DNA of 64,000 bases, taken from contig CANFJF010000008.1 of assembly GCA_947447355.1 (NCBI GenBank), positions 18,694-82,693 of the forward strand, written 5' to 3'. The notes beneath the pieces are model-generated. The model was given only the letters and a program-made list of their open reading frames with translations, was not told the DNA's origin and did not search any database. The stretch is from Comamonadaceae bacterium (lineage in GTDB: Bacteria > Pseudomonadota > Gammaproteobacteria > Burkholderiales > Burkholderiaceae_C). Below are positions 30,218 to 37,901 of this stretch, one piece after another (the stretch's first letter is position 1; each line of letters begins with the position of its first letter). Position numbers and translations under genes: made by a program.

Positions 30218-31480
30218 CCTGCGCTTGAGGCGGCCCTCGACGCCCTGTCCAATCCTGCGCTGACCTCCGTCGTCCTCGTGACGCGCCCTGACAAAGGCGC
30301 CATTGCAGAAGCTTCCCGCACCTCCAATGAACTGAAGGCGTTAGGTCTGAACAACCAACGCTTGGTGGTCAACGGCGTGTTCCATGCGAGCGACAAGACA
30401 GATGCGGTCGCCAATGCCTTTGAAGCGTTGGGAAGCAAAGCCTTGGATGAGATGCCTGACAACCTGCGCGGGCTGCCACAAGACCAAGTTCCGCTGCGCG
30501 CCTTCGACACCGTCGGACTGCCGGCCCTGCGTGCCTTGCTCCATTCCAAGACGCATGCAAGCACAAGCGCGTCGCCATTCACGGCGCCCAAAATGAAGCA
30601 GGGCATTGGCTTGGCCGCGCTGGCGGATGAGCTGGCACAGGCCGGTCGCGGTCTCATCATGGTCATGGGCAAGGGCGGCGTCGGCAAGACCACGGTGGCC
30701 GCCGCCCTTGCCTTGGGGTTGGTTCAACGCGGCAAGACCGTGCACCTGAGCACCACCGACCCGGCGGCTCACCTTGCCGGAACACTGGAGGGCGTGGTGG
30801 ATGGCCTGCGGGTGGACAGGATTGACCCGCTGGTTGAGACCCAGCGTTATGTCGACAAAATCATGGCGAGCAAAGGCGCCGGGCTGAACGAGCAAGAGAG
30901 GGCTTTGATGTTGGAAGACCTCAAGTCCCCCTGTACAGAGGAAGTCGCCGTTTTTCATGCGTTCTCACGCGTGGTGAGTGAGGCGCGCAGTGCTTTCGTG
31001 GTCTTAGACACTGCGCCAACCGGGCACTCCATGCTGCTGATGGATGCCACCGGTGCCTACCACCGCCAGATGCTGCGTGAGTTTGACAGTCACGGCACGG
31101 CGCACTTGGTCACACCGCTGATGCGCTTGCAAGACCCCGCGTACACCAAGATCATTTTGGTCACGCTGCCGGAAACGACGCCCGTGCTGCAGGCCAAACT
31201 GCTGCAGGACGACCTGCGCCGGGCCCACATCGAACCCTTTGCCTGGGTCATCAACAAAAGCATTTTGGCGGCCAACACCCACGACCCGTTATTGCAAGCG
31301 CGGTTGACGGGTGAAGCCCAGCAGATGGCGAAAGTTGAAAACGGCCTGGCCCAGAAAACCTACGTGTTGCCATGGCTGGCGCAGCCGCCTATTGGGGTGG
31401 AAGCGTTGGGCCAGCTGGTTGCTCGATCCGAGTCAGCAAGGGCACAGCTCTATCAGCGCGACTCTGTCGGCAAGGTGTAG
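30218..31480 (+). pseudogene. arsA: arsA fragment: arsenical pump ATPase lacking the first ATPase domain
   Basis: The product corresponds to the linker and second half of the tandem-ATPase ArsA, the ATPase of the ArsAB arsenite pump. The A2 P-loop GKGGVGKTTV (residues 131-140 from GTG 30278) and DTAPTGH are intact, and the C-terminus is complete. ArsA-like sequence (ALEAALDALSNPALTSVVLV) starts about 60 bases before the only plausible start, after an in-frame TAG at 30200. The N-terminal domain (about 290 residues of a 585-residue family) is therefore missing. No arsB, arsC or arsD is nearby. A shorter translated product cannot be excluded. Confidence 0.82.
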
Positions 31481-31514
31481 GTGAAAGTGGATGGCGTGAC
31501 TTCCGGGCCCCAAC

Positions 31515-32330
31515 ATGTGTGAGCTGCTGGCCATGTCGAGTTCGCAACCGGCAAGGCTGACGTTCTCGCTGCATACTCTGGCCTCGCACGGCGGTGGTGC
31601 TGGCAACACGCACGATGGTTGGGGTGTTGCGTTCTATCAGGGCCATGACGTCGCACTGTTCCGCGAACCTGCCGCTGCCGGCGACAGCGCTCTCGTTCGC
31701 CATCTCGAATCTCAAGGGCCGAGTACAAATTTGGCGATCTCGCACATTCGCCGCGCCACCCACGGGGCGGTTCAGCTGTCGAACACTCAACCGTTCGTGC
31801 GCGAGCTCGGCGGCCGCACGCATGTGTTCGCCCACAATGGTCACCTGCCCGGCGTCATGAGCAGTGCGGTCATGGCGGGTGGTCCTTATCGTCCGGTGGG
31901 GGAGACCGACTCCGAGCATGCCTTCTGCGCCTTGCTAGCGCGCCTCAGTATCCTTTGGGAAGCCGCCAACCCGCCGTCTTTAGAGGCGCGCCTGTCGTTG
32001 CTGGCCCAGTTCGCCTCAGACCTGCGCAGCTTCGGGCCGGCCAATTTCCTCTACGCAGACGGCGATGCGCTGTTCGCGCATGGCCACCGGCGCATACAAC
32101 GCGCGAGCGGGCATACCGAAGCGCCCGGACTGTGGATGTTGCAACGGCATTGCACGCGCGCTGACCCAGCGTCCGAACACCACGGCGGCGTGTCGGTCGC
32201 CGCTGATGAGCAGGCGCTGGTGTTGATGGCCAGCGTGCCGCTCTCCGATGCCGCCTGGCGACCGCTGGCCGAGGGCGAACTGGTCGCGGTGCGTGGGGGT
32301 GAAGTAGCTCATTCCCGGCTAGCCCAATGA
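31515..32330 (+). CDS. Class II glutamine amidotransferase (YafJ-like)
   Basis: A 271-residue N-terminal-nucleophile amidotransferase. MCELLAMSS exposes the catalytic Cys2 after Met removal; later GWGVAFYQG, ISHIRRATHG and FAHNGHLPG match the glutaminase fold. There is no synthase domain, as in YafJ/EgtC-type stand-alone glutaminases, so the acceptor is unknown. It begins 34 bases after the arsA fragment with no operon logic evident. EgtC (ergothioneine) is an alternative, but no egt genes are nearby. Confidence 0.88.
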   Translation: MCELLAMSSSQPARLTFSLHTLASHGGGAGNTHDGWGVAFYQGHDVALFREPAAAGDSALVRHLESQGPSTNLAISHIRRATHGAVQLSNTQPFVRELGGRTHVFAHNGHLPGVMSSAVMAGGPYRPVGETDSEHAFCALLARLSILWEAANPPSLEARLSLLAQFASDLRSFGPANFLYADGDALFAHGHRRIQRASGHTEAPGLWMLQRHCTRADPASEHHGGVSVAADEQALVLMASVPLSDAAWRPLAEGELVAVRGGEVAHSRLAQ

Positions 32331-32362
32331 CTGGTGCCTGCTGCGGTTCGGCAGCGCGCGCG

Positions 32363-32815
32363 TCAACATGGTTTGAGTCGAAGTTGTTGGCTGTCGAAAA
32401 CTTCGATCACCACCTCAATGCCCTGACCCACGCTTTGCGTGACGGTGCAAAAACTTTCGAACTGCTCCAGCACGCGGTCTAGGTGTTCCAGCGACGCGGC
32501 GGGCACGCCCAGCGTCAGCACCGCGCGGATTTGCAGCACGCGCAGCCGGCCTTCGCTGTTGCGCCCGACTTGAGCCTTGACGTCACAGCGCAGGGGCTCG
32601 GGCGACTGCTTGAACTTGCGCAGTGCAAACAACAAGGAATCAGCCAGGCAATTTCCCACGGCCGCCGCCAGCAATTGCACGGGTGACGGCCCCAAGCCGC
32701 TGCCCATGGGCGCGGGTTCGTCGGCCAGTAGAGGCGGCACGCTGCCGCCAAAGCTGACGCTGAACTGGTAATCCTGCTGTTGTTGCAGGCTGACGTTGAC
32801 CAAGGATTCACTCAT
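32363..32815 (-). CDS. OsmC-family peroxiredoxin-like protein
   Basis: A 150-residue OsmC/Ohr-fold protein. Two family Cys residues are present, one in AVGNCLADSLLFALRK and one in FESFCTVTQSV, the pair that in OsmC/Ohr reduces hydroperoxides. This subclass of OsmC in sulfur-oxidation regions is also proposed to handle persulfides or polysulfides. Next to it on the same strand is the deleted sulfide:quinone reductase relic, so it may once have shared a transcript with sulfur genes. Confidence 0.87.
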   Translation of the reverse strand: MSESLVNVSLQQQQDYQFSVSFGGSVPPLLADEPAPMGSGLGPSPVQLLAAAVGNCLADSLLFALRKFKQSPEPLRCDVKAQVGRNSEGRLRVLQIRAVLTLGVPAASLEHLDRVLEQFESFCTVTQSVGQGIEVVIEVFDSQQLRLKPC

Positions 32816-32874
32816 GGGTATTAAGTAGGTTGAGTTGCTGTCTGAAGTGAGGCCGCGCAGCGTTGGTCTCAGGG

Positions 32875-33098
32875 CTATTTTTTCTCAACCAAGTGCACCC
32901 ATTTGCCTTTCCCTTTCTTCAACCAGTTGACATTGCGTGGTCGACCGTGCAAATGGAATGTGTGAAGCCACTGCCGCCAGGGGATACGGGGCTGGCACCA
33001 GGCACTTCGGAGAACGACAATTTGGGGCCGGTGGTGATCACCAGATAGTCATAGGCCAAGCGCTGGCCATCTCCCAGCGTCAAGGTCTTGCTGATATT
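32875..33098 (-). pseudogene. Deletion relic of a sulfide:quinone oxidoreductase-type flavoprotein
   Basis: On the minus strand, an open segment from 33098 reads LTLGDGQRLAYDYLVITTG, then PKLSFSEVPG and GFTHSICTVDH, the middle FAD/sulfide region of SQR/FCC-type proteins. It runs into a stop. Overlapping it in another frame is NWLKKGKGKWVHLVEKK followed by TAG (32875), matching the C-terminal WVHL motif of the same family. The beginning of the gene and about 250 central codons are missing. The neighbouring persulfide dioxygenase-like gene supports an original sqr. Exact original length is inferred from the family. Confidence 0.75.
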
Positions 33099-33149
33099 GT
33101 TTTATCGGCGCCCGGGTTGTGCGCAGAACACCAGAGCAGCCGAGCCTAA

Positions 33150-33212
33150 CTGGCCCAAAAGTTAGGCATCAGCGAACGCTCGCCCTACCGCAAGCTCAAG
33201 GCGCAGGGTTGA
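33150..33212 (+). pseudogene. Remnant of a Fis-type helix-turn-helix (sigma54 regulator C-terminus)
   Basis: Twenty codons between an in-frame TAA (33147) and TGA (33210) read LAQKLGISERS then PYRKLKAQG. This resembles the C-terminal Fis-like DNA-binding helix-turn-helix of NtrC-family activators, normally with a consensus LGISxxTLYRKL. Nothing else of such a protein is visible. It could be the residue of a regulator deleted together with the neighbouring sqr. Confidence 0.45.
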
Positions 33213-33243
33213 GAGTTCAACCCGCGCGGCATCGCTGCTGGGC

Positions 33244-33861
33244 TCAGAGCTTCTGGGCAACAAAGCCGACCAAAGCAGACATCCCTTTGTGGCCGGCCCC
33301 CTCGTCAACTTCAGCCGTGTAGGTTTTGATGTTCAGCACTTTGTAGTTTGAAAAAGCAGACAGCAGCAACTCCTCGTCATACAGATGGTCGAGCTCTCCG
33401 GGACCTCCTGTTTTGTACTGAAGTTGGTCTTTGCCATAACCCTGGATAAGCAAGACACCACCGGGTTTCAGGGCTTGGTCCATCTTGGCAAACAGCGCCG
33501 ACCTTGACGCAGGGTCCACAAATTGGAAGAAGACGCCCACAACGTTGTCGTAGCGATGCGGTGCCCAGTCAAACGATTCCCAGTCGGTGCAGTGGTAGTT
33601 CACCTTGACGCCGTGCTTGTCGGCCAACTGCTGAGCCTTCTGAACACCCACGGGGGAAAAATCAAAGGCATCTGTGTCAAAACCTTGTTTGGCCAGCCAG
33701 ACGCTGTTGCGGCCTTCGCCATCTGCCAGCGACAAGGTTTTTCCCGCTTTCAGACTTGGCGTCATGTCAGCCAGGTAGGCATTGGGTGATTCTCCGAAGA
33801 GATAACCCTTAGCAGAAAAACGTGAGTTCCAACGGGCGAGTGGGTTGATGAATGTGGTCAT
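33244..33861 (-). CDS. Class I SAM-dependent methyltransferase
   Basis: A 205-residue Rossmann-fold methyltransferase. Motif I reads LSLADGEGRNSVWLAKQGF, followed by DAFDFSPVGVQKAQQLA and the motif near GVLLIQGYGKDQL. It resembles TehB-like and thiol-methyltransferase groups. Such genes beside sulfide-detoxification genes often encode methylthiol or tellurite/selenite methyltransferases. It is 6 bases downstream of the persulfide dioxygenase-like gene on the same strand, so the two form an operon. Substrate not determined. Confidence 0.85.
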   Translation of the reverse strand: MTTFINPLARWNSRFSAKGYLFGESPNAYLADMTPSLKAGKTLSLADGEGRNSVWLAKQGFDTDAFDFSPVGVQKAQQLADKHGVKVNYHCTDWESFDWAPHRYDNVVGVFFQFVDPASRSALFAKMDQALKPGGVLLIQGYGKDQLQYKTGGPGELDHLYDEELLLSAFSNYKVLNIKTYTAEVDEGAGHKGMSALVGFVAQKL

Positions 33862-33867
33862 GATTTT

Positions 33868-34743
33868 TCAGAGGGCGTTGAGAGGGATCTTCGCGTAAGC
33901 GATGCCGTTTTCTTCTTTGGGTGGAAGTTCTCCGGCGCGGATGTTGATCTGCACCGCTGGCAAAATCAGCACCGGCATTTCCAGCGTGTCATCTCGCTTG
34001 GTGCGCATCGCAACGAATTCCTGTTCGGTGATGCCGTCATGTACATGGATGTTGCTCGCGCGTTGCTGCGCGACGGTGGTCTCAAAGGTGACCGCTCGGT
34101 TGTTGGGCGGATAGTCATGGCACATGAACAACCGAGTCTCAGGCGGCAAGCTTAGAATTTTTCGGGTTGATGCGTAAAGTGTTTTTGCATTCCCGCCAGG
34201 AAAGTCGCAGCGGGCAGTGCCCACATCGGGCATGAACAAGGTGTCGCCCACCAGCACGGCATCCCCAAATTGGTAAGCGACGCAAGCAGGGGTGTGTCCT
34301 GGAACGTACAGGATTTTTCCGACCATCGAGCCAACCCGAATCTCTTCATCTTCTTTGAACAGGTGGTCGAATTGAGAGCCGTCCAGCTTGAACTCGGGCT
34401 CTAGGTTGAAGATGCCTTTGAATACTTTTTGCACGGCTGTGATGTGGTCCCCAACCGCGGTTTTTCCACCCAACTGGGCCTTCAGGTAAGGCGCTGCACT
34501 GAGGTGGTCCGCATGGGCATGCGTCTCCAGAATCCACTCGACTTGAAGCTCATTGGCGCGCACATAGTCGATGACTTTGTCTGCCGTTGTGTGGCGAGTC
34601 CGCCCGGACTTCGGGTCGTAGTCCAACACCGAATCAACGATGGCACACGAGCTACCGCGTCCCTGATGCACAACGTAAGTCACAGTCCAAGTACCGGGGT
34701 CAAAAATGCCGTGAACTTCGGGCTTGAACGCAGGGGTCACCAT
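33868..34743 (-). CDS. Persulfide dioxygenase-like MBL-fold hydrolase (Blh/ETHE1 type)
   Basis: A 291-residue metallo-beta-lactamase-fold enzyme. The metal motif HAHADHLSAAPYLK is followed by PGHTPACVAYQFGDAVLVGD and DVGTARCDFPGG, the signature of the bacterial ETHE1/Blh sulfur dioxygenase group, which oxidises glutathione persulfide to sulfite. ATG 34743 has AAGGA upstream; an earlier ATG at 34770 does not. It shares a divergent promoter region with two YeeE/YedE genes, the common sulfide-detoxification arrangement, and is followed by the methyltransferase. Oxygenase activity is inferred from family. Confidence 0.85.
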   Translation of the reverse strand: MVTPAFKPEVHGIFDPGTWTVTYVVHQGRGSSCAIVDSVLDYDPKSGRTRHTTADKVIDYVRANELQVEWILETHAHADHLSAAPYLKAQLGGKTAVGDHITAVQKVFKGIFNLEPEFKLDGSQFDHLFKEDEEIRVGSMVGKILYVPGHTPACVAYQFGDAVLVGDTLFMPDVGTARCDFPGGNAKTLYASTRKILSLPPETRLFMCHDYPPNNRAVTFETTVAQQRASNIHVHDGITEQEFVAMRTKRDDTLEMPVLILPAVQINIRAGELPPKEENGIAYAKIPLNAL

Positions 34744-34780
34744 AAAACAATCCTTCAATGAGTTATTCATAGTTTATAGA

Positions 34781-34809
34781 TTGACCACGCAATTCGCCGT
34801 CAATAGACT
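34781..34809. promoter_or_regulatory. Divergent promoter region of the persulfide dioxygenase and yeeE genes
   Basis: Rightward: TTGACC (34781-34786), 17 bases, TAGACT (34804-34809). Leftward: TTGACG (complement of 34798-34803), then a TATAAA-like -10 after 18-19 bases. The two -35 boxes form an interrupted dyad TTGAC-N13-GTCAA. The dyad half-sites resemble those in front of the ArsR gene at 44 kb. Consensus-based. Confidence 0.5.
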
Positions 34810-34856
34810 ATCGGCAATCTGAACAAACCTTTTTGCGACAACAGCAAGGATTCAAC

Positions 34857-35309
34857 ATGACGATAGATTGGACTCACTTTACCCCGTGGACGTCTTTGAG
34901 TGGCGGCCTGATACTCGGCTTGGCATCGGCATTTTTCATTTTGATCAATGGACGTATTCTGGGTATCAGTGGCATTCTGGGTGGACTGTTGATGCCTCAA
35001 CGGGGGGATGTCGGTTGGCGGCTATCTTTTTTAGCAGGCATCGCTTTTGCACCGTTGGCGTTGTCTGCGATCGTGCCTTCTGGTTTCATTCAGGCACCGC
35101 GCATTGACGCCAGTTTTGTCGTGATTGCTGTAGCCGGGTTGTTGGTCGGCTTTGGCACCCGATATGGCTCTGGCTGCACCAGCGGGCATGGTGTGTGCGG
35201 CCTTTCGCGCATGTCGCGCCGGTCGCTGGCGGCCACGCTGACTTTCATGGTGATTGGCTTTTTGACGGTCTTTGTGATCCGCCACTTGTTTCAAGGGGCC
35301 CCAGCATGA
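34857..35309 (+). CDS. YeeE/YedE sulfur-transport-type membrane protein (half 1)
   Basis: A 150-residue membrane protein with about four hydrophobic spans. The conserved Cys motif [15 protein letters not shown] is the hallmark of YeeE/YedE proteins, which import thiosulfate or related sulfur species. AAGGA 6 bases before ATG 34857 supports this start over ATG 34833. Its stop overlaps the next gene's ATG, so the two halves are co-translated and may form one transporter. The neighbouring persulfide dioxygenase and sqr relic place it in sulfur metabolism. Confidence 0.9.
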   Translation: MTIDWTHFTPWTSLSGGLILGLASAFFILINGRILGISGILGGLLMPQRGDVGWRLSFLAGIAFAPLALSAIVPSGFIQAPRIDASFVVIAVAGLLVGFGTRYGSGCTSGHGVCGLSRMSRRSLAATLTFMVIGFLTVFVIRHLFQGAPA

Positions 35310-35740
35310 AACACCGTATCACTGAATTTTTGGTTGGTCTGCTGTTTGGCGTGGGCTTGTTAATTTCAGGCATGACCGACCCTGGCAAAGTCCTTGGGTT
35401 TTTAGACCTTTTGGGGGCATGGGACCCCTCTTTGGCACTGGTCATGGGCGGCGCCATTGTGGTGGGCTTCTTTGCCTTTGCCGTGGCAAAAAAACGAACC
35501 CTCAGTTTTTTCGGGGGAACGATGCAGTTGCCGGCATCCGAGACCATCGACAAACGCTTGCTGACCGGCGCGGTGCTGTTTGGTGCCGGCTGGGCTTTGG
35601 CTGGGTTTTGTCCGGGACCCGCGCTGGTGTCCTTCGCATCCGGTGAAGCCAAAGCGGCCTGCTTCGTCGCAGCCATGTTGGCAGGCATGGGCCTGAGCGA
35701 AATTATCGACCGCTGTTCACCCCAAGCTCGCTCTGAATAA
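35306..35740 (+). CDS. YeeE/YedE (DUF6691) membrane protein (half 2)
   Basis: A 144-residue membrane protein, the second half of the split YeeE/YedE pair. SGMTDPGKVLGFLD near the N-terminus and GFCPGPALVSFASGEA near the C-terminus are conserved DUF6691 features, the latter with the half's conserved Cys. The frame extends upstream to 35195 without homology; ATG 35306 overlaps the preceding stop and is chosen. The protein is co-translated with half 1. Transport substrate (thiosulfate, sulfide or persulfide) is not established. Confidence 0.88.
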   Translation: MKHRITEFLVGLLFGVGLLISGMTDPGKVLGFLDLLGAWDPSLALVMGGAIVVGFFAFAVAKKRTLSFFGGTMQLPASETIDKRLLTGAVLFGAGWALAGFCPGPALVSFASGEAKAACFVAAMLAGMGLSEIIDRCSPQARSE

Positions 35741-35774
35741 TCCGACCCGACGCTTCTCGGGGAATCACTCAAAA

Positions 35775-37106
35775 TCAATCTTTCAGCTGCATCGCCACCA
35801 GTGACACAACGCTTTCGATCTTCACCGGCCACTGGTCTTTCTCGGCACCGGCCATCAGGTTCAAACGGCAACTGCCGCAGGCGACCGCGACGGTGTCAGC
35901 GCCGGTGGCGTTGATCTGCTCACGTTTGATTTCCCAAGCTTTGTAGCGCAAACCTTCAGCACGGTTGATCAAAAATGCACCGGCACCACCGCCGCAACAC
36001 CAGTTGGTTTCGGCGGTCGGTGTGGTGTCGGTGAAGTCGACGCCCAAAGCTTTGAGGGCGGCACGCGGTTCTTGCACGACGCCGCCATGGCGTGCCAGTT
36101 TGCAGGCGTCGTGGTAAGTGATGCGGCGGGTCGGGTCACCGGGTGAGAGCTGCAAGCGACCATTTGAAATTTGTTGGCCGACATACTCTGACACGGCCAT
36201 CACCTCAAACGGTAGCGGCAGCCCGTCGTCTAGACGCGCATCCCAACGCAGAGCCGGGTAAGCGTGGCCACACTCGGGCACCAACACGGTCTTCGCGCCA
36301 ATCGCCAAGGCCTCGTCAATCAGCCGTCGGCTGGCTTCTTTTTGCAGTGCTTCGCTACCGGCCAGCAGCCCAAAGTTCGCGCCTTCAAAGCCCGCGCTTC
36401 TGAGCGTCCACTTGACGCCAAGGTGGTTCAATATTTTGGCGGTGGCCATCAGCGCATCTTGGTAAAGCAAGATGTCGATGACCGAGGTGACCATCATCAC
36501 GTCGGCTTGCGGCTCGTCCAGCGGCATGTGAATGCCTTGACTGCGCATGCTCTCAACAGCTTGCACCAACTCGGTCGCACCGACACCAAACACAGTGCCG
36601 CGACCAGCCTGTTCTTGCGCCACGGCCAGCAGTTCGAGCGGTGCCAAGCCGGCTTCAAACAAGACTTCACGCATCACATTGACGCCGCGCGCGATGTTCA
36701 CGCCCATCGGGCAAATCATGCTGCAGCGTCCGCATTCGGTACAGGCGTCGTACACCAGTGGCTGCCATTCTTTGAGGTCGTCGACGGTGATGTCTGCGGT
36801 GAACAAGCGCTTGATCGGCGCGAAGGCAGAGGTCTCGCGTGCATGCACGCGGCGCAGCAAGTCGAGCTTGCGGCTGGGGCTGTATTGCGGGTCTTGCGTG
36901 CTTTGGTAAAAGTGGCAGGCCTCGCTGCAATAGCCGCAATTGACACAGGCTTCAAGGTCTAAAGCCAAGCCGCGGTCCATCTTGAGGTGGATGACTTTTT
37001 TGGCCCGCGTCAGGCGTTCTTCATCCGTCAGGGTCTCGGGTTTGGCCATCTCCGGCAGGTGGTGAATGGCGTCCAAAAAGCCATGAAAAACAGCCATATT
37101 GATCAT
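35775..37106 (-). CDS. HdrD/DsrK-like (4Fe-4S) disulfide-reductase-type protein
   Basis: A 443-residue Fe-S protein. Two [4Fe-4S] ferredoxin motifs (CVNCGYCSEACHFY and CTECGRCSMICPMG) are followed by a CCG-domain region with DACKLARHGG, NWCCGGGAGAF and ACGSCRLN; only the second CCG motif is complete. The family (HdrD, DsrK, GlpC) handles thiol/disulfide or sulfur intermediates on the cytoplasmic face with a membrane partner. GGGAG upstream of ATG 37106 and overlap with the cytochrome b gene (ATGA) support the start. Together they resemble a minimal DsrMK/HmeCD module. It is the last gene of the leftward cluster. Confidence 0.86.
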   Translation of the reverse strand: MINMAVFHGFLDAIHHLPEMAKPETLTDEERLTRAKKVIHLKMDRGLALDLEACVNCGYCSEACHFYQSTQDPQYSPSRKLDLLRRVHARETSAFAPIKRLFTADITVDDLKEWQPLVYDACTECGRCSMICPMGVNIARGVNVMREVLFEAGLAPLELLAVAQEQAGRGTVFGVGATELVQAVESMRSQGIHMPLDEPQADVMMVTSVIDILLYQDALMATAKILNHLGVKWTLRSAGFEGANFGLLAGSEALQKEASRRLIDEALAIGAKTVLVPECGHAYPALRWDARLDDGLPLPFEVMAVSEYVGQQISNGRLQLSPGDPTRRITYHDACKLARHGGVVQEPRAALKALGVDFTDTTPTAETNWCCGGGAGAFLINRAEGLRYKAWEIKREQINATGADTVAVACGSCRLNLMAGAEKDQWPVKIESVVSLVAMQLKD

Positions 37107-37783
37107 GAGCGAACTCCCCGGCGGCCAAAAAAGGTGGCCAATTGCATGCGCGCTGGCAAGACCCAAAAAGCATGCATCAGCTTGCCAAACGGAAACCACA
37201 TCAGCAGCAGCTCCAACGAGAAAAGATGCAGAGCAAGTGGCCCGCGGTACAGCACGTGGTCGCGCAGCAACGTCACCGCAGAGGACTCATTCAGCACCGC
37301 CATGCCGGTGATGACGGGTAAAAAAGTGACGGTCCAAGTGATGAAGTCATCTGCGGTTGAGATGCGCTTGAGCACCGAGTCGGTGAGCCTGAACAACAAT
37401 GCCAAGAAGAGCGAAATGATGGTGAGTGCCGCCGCAACGTACATCACCATGTCTGGCAACGCTGGCCACCACAGACCGGTTAACCGATGCACAAAAGCGA
37501 TGTGCGGTGCATAGCCAAAAAACACGACGGCTAACCCTAGGTGAAACACATAAGGGTTGACTGTGACCAAGGTCGCGCTTGGGTGAAAGCCGCCCTTGGG
37601 CACCGTGCGCCGCAAGGCCGAGCGCAATGCAGCCGCTTGGCTAAAAGCCTGCCGAGCGGGCGCTGGCGGTGCGGTCCCGCTTGGCATGCGCCAGAGCGAG
37701 AACAGTTGCCACGACACGCCCAGCAAAAAGACGGTGATGGACAACCACAGCAGCGGCCCCCGCACCAGATCAAGAAAATCCAT
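37103..37783 (-). CDS. NarI/DsrM-like membrane cytochrome b subunit
   Basis: A 226-residue protein with about five hydrophobic spans, similar to the gamma subunit of respiratory nitrate reductase and to DsrM/HmeC. Histidines in FFGYAPHIAFVHRLTG and ALHLFSLELLLMWFPFGKLMH are candidate heme ligands. It would pass electrons between the quinone pool and the Fe-S protein encoded just downstream, whose start overlaps its stop. Alternative GTG start at 37792 adds 3 residues. No nitrate reductase alpha or beta genes are nearby, so a nitrate role is unlikely. Confidence 0.85.
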   Translation of the reverse strand: MDFLDLVRGPLLWLSITVFLLGVSWQLFSLWRMPSGTAPPAPARQAFSQAAALRSALRRTVPKGGFHPSATLVTVNPYVFHLGLAVVFFGYAPHIAFVHRLTGLWWPALPDMVMYVAAALTIISLFLALLFRLTDSVLKRISTADDFITWTVTFLPVITGMAVLNESSAVTLLRDHVLYRGPLALHLFSLELLLMWFPFGKLMHAFWVLPARMQLATFFGRRGVRS

Positions 37784-37901
37784 GTTGAACACCCGAGGGT
37801 TGTTCTGTCAGACGCACCCGACAGATGTCAGAGCGTAGGTCTTCGGCTTCAACTGGCTATTGATCTATCGCAAGGACTTGGCAACCTTGCCGATGCGCTG
37901 T

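Noticed and set aside
32863..33048. Plus-strand 61-codon frame in the gap between osmC and the methyltransferase gene
   Set aside because: It is antisense to the sqr relic, whose conserved residues are on the minus strand.
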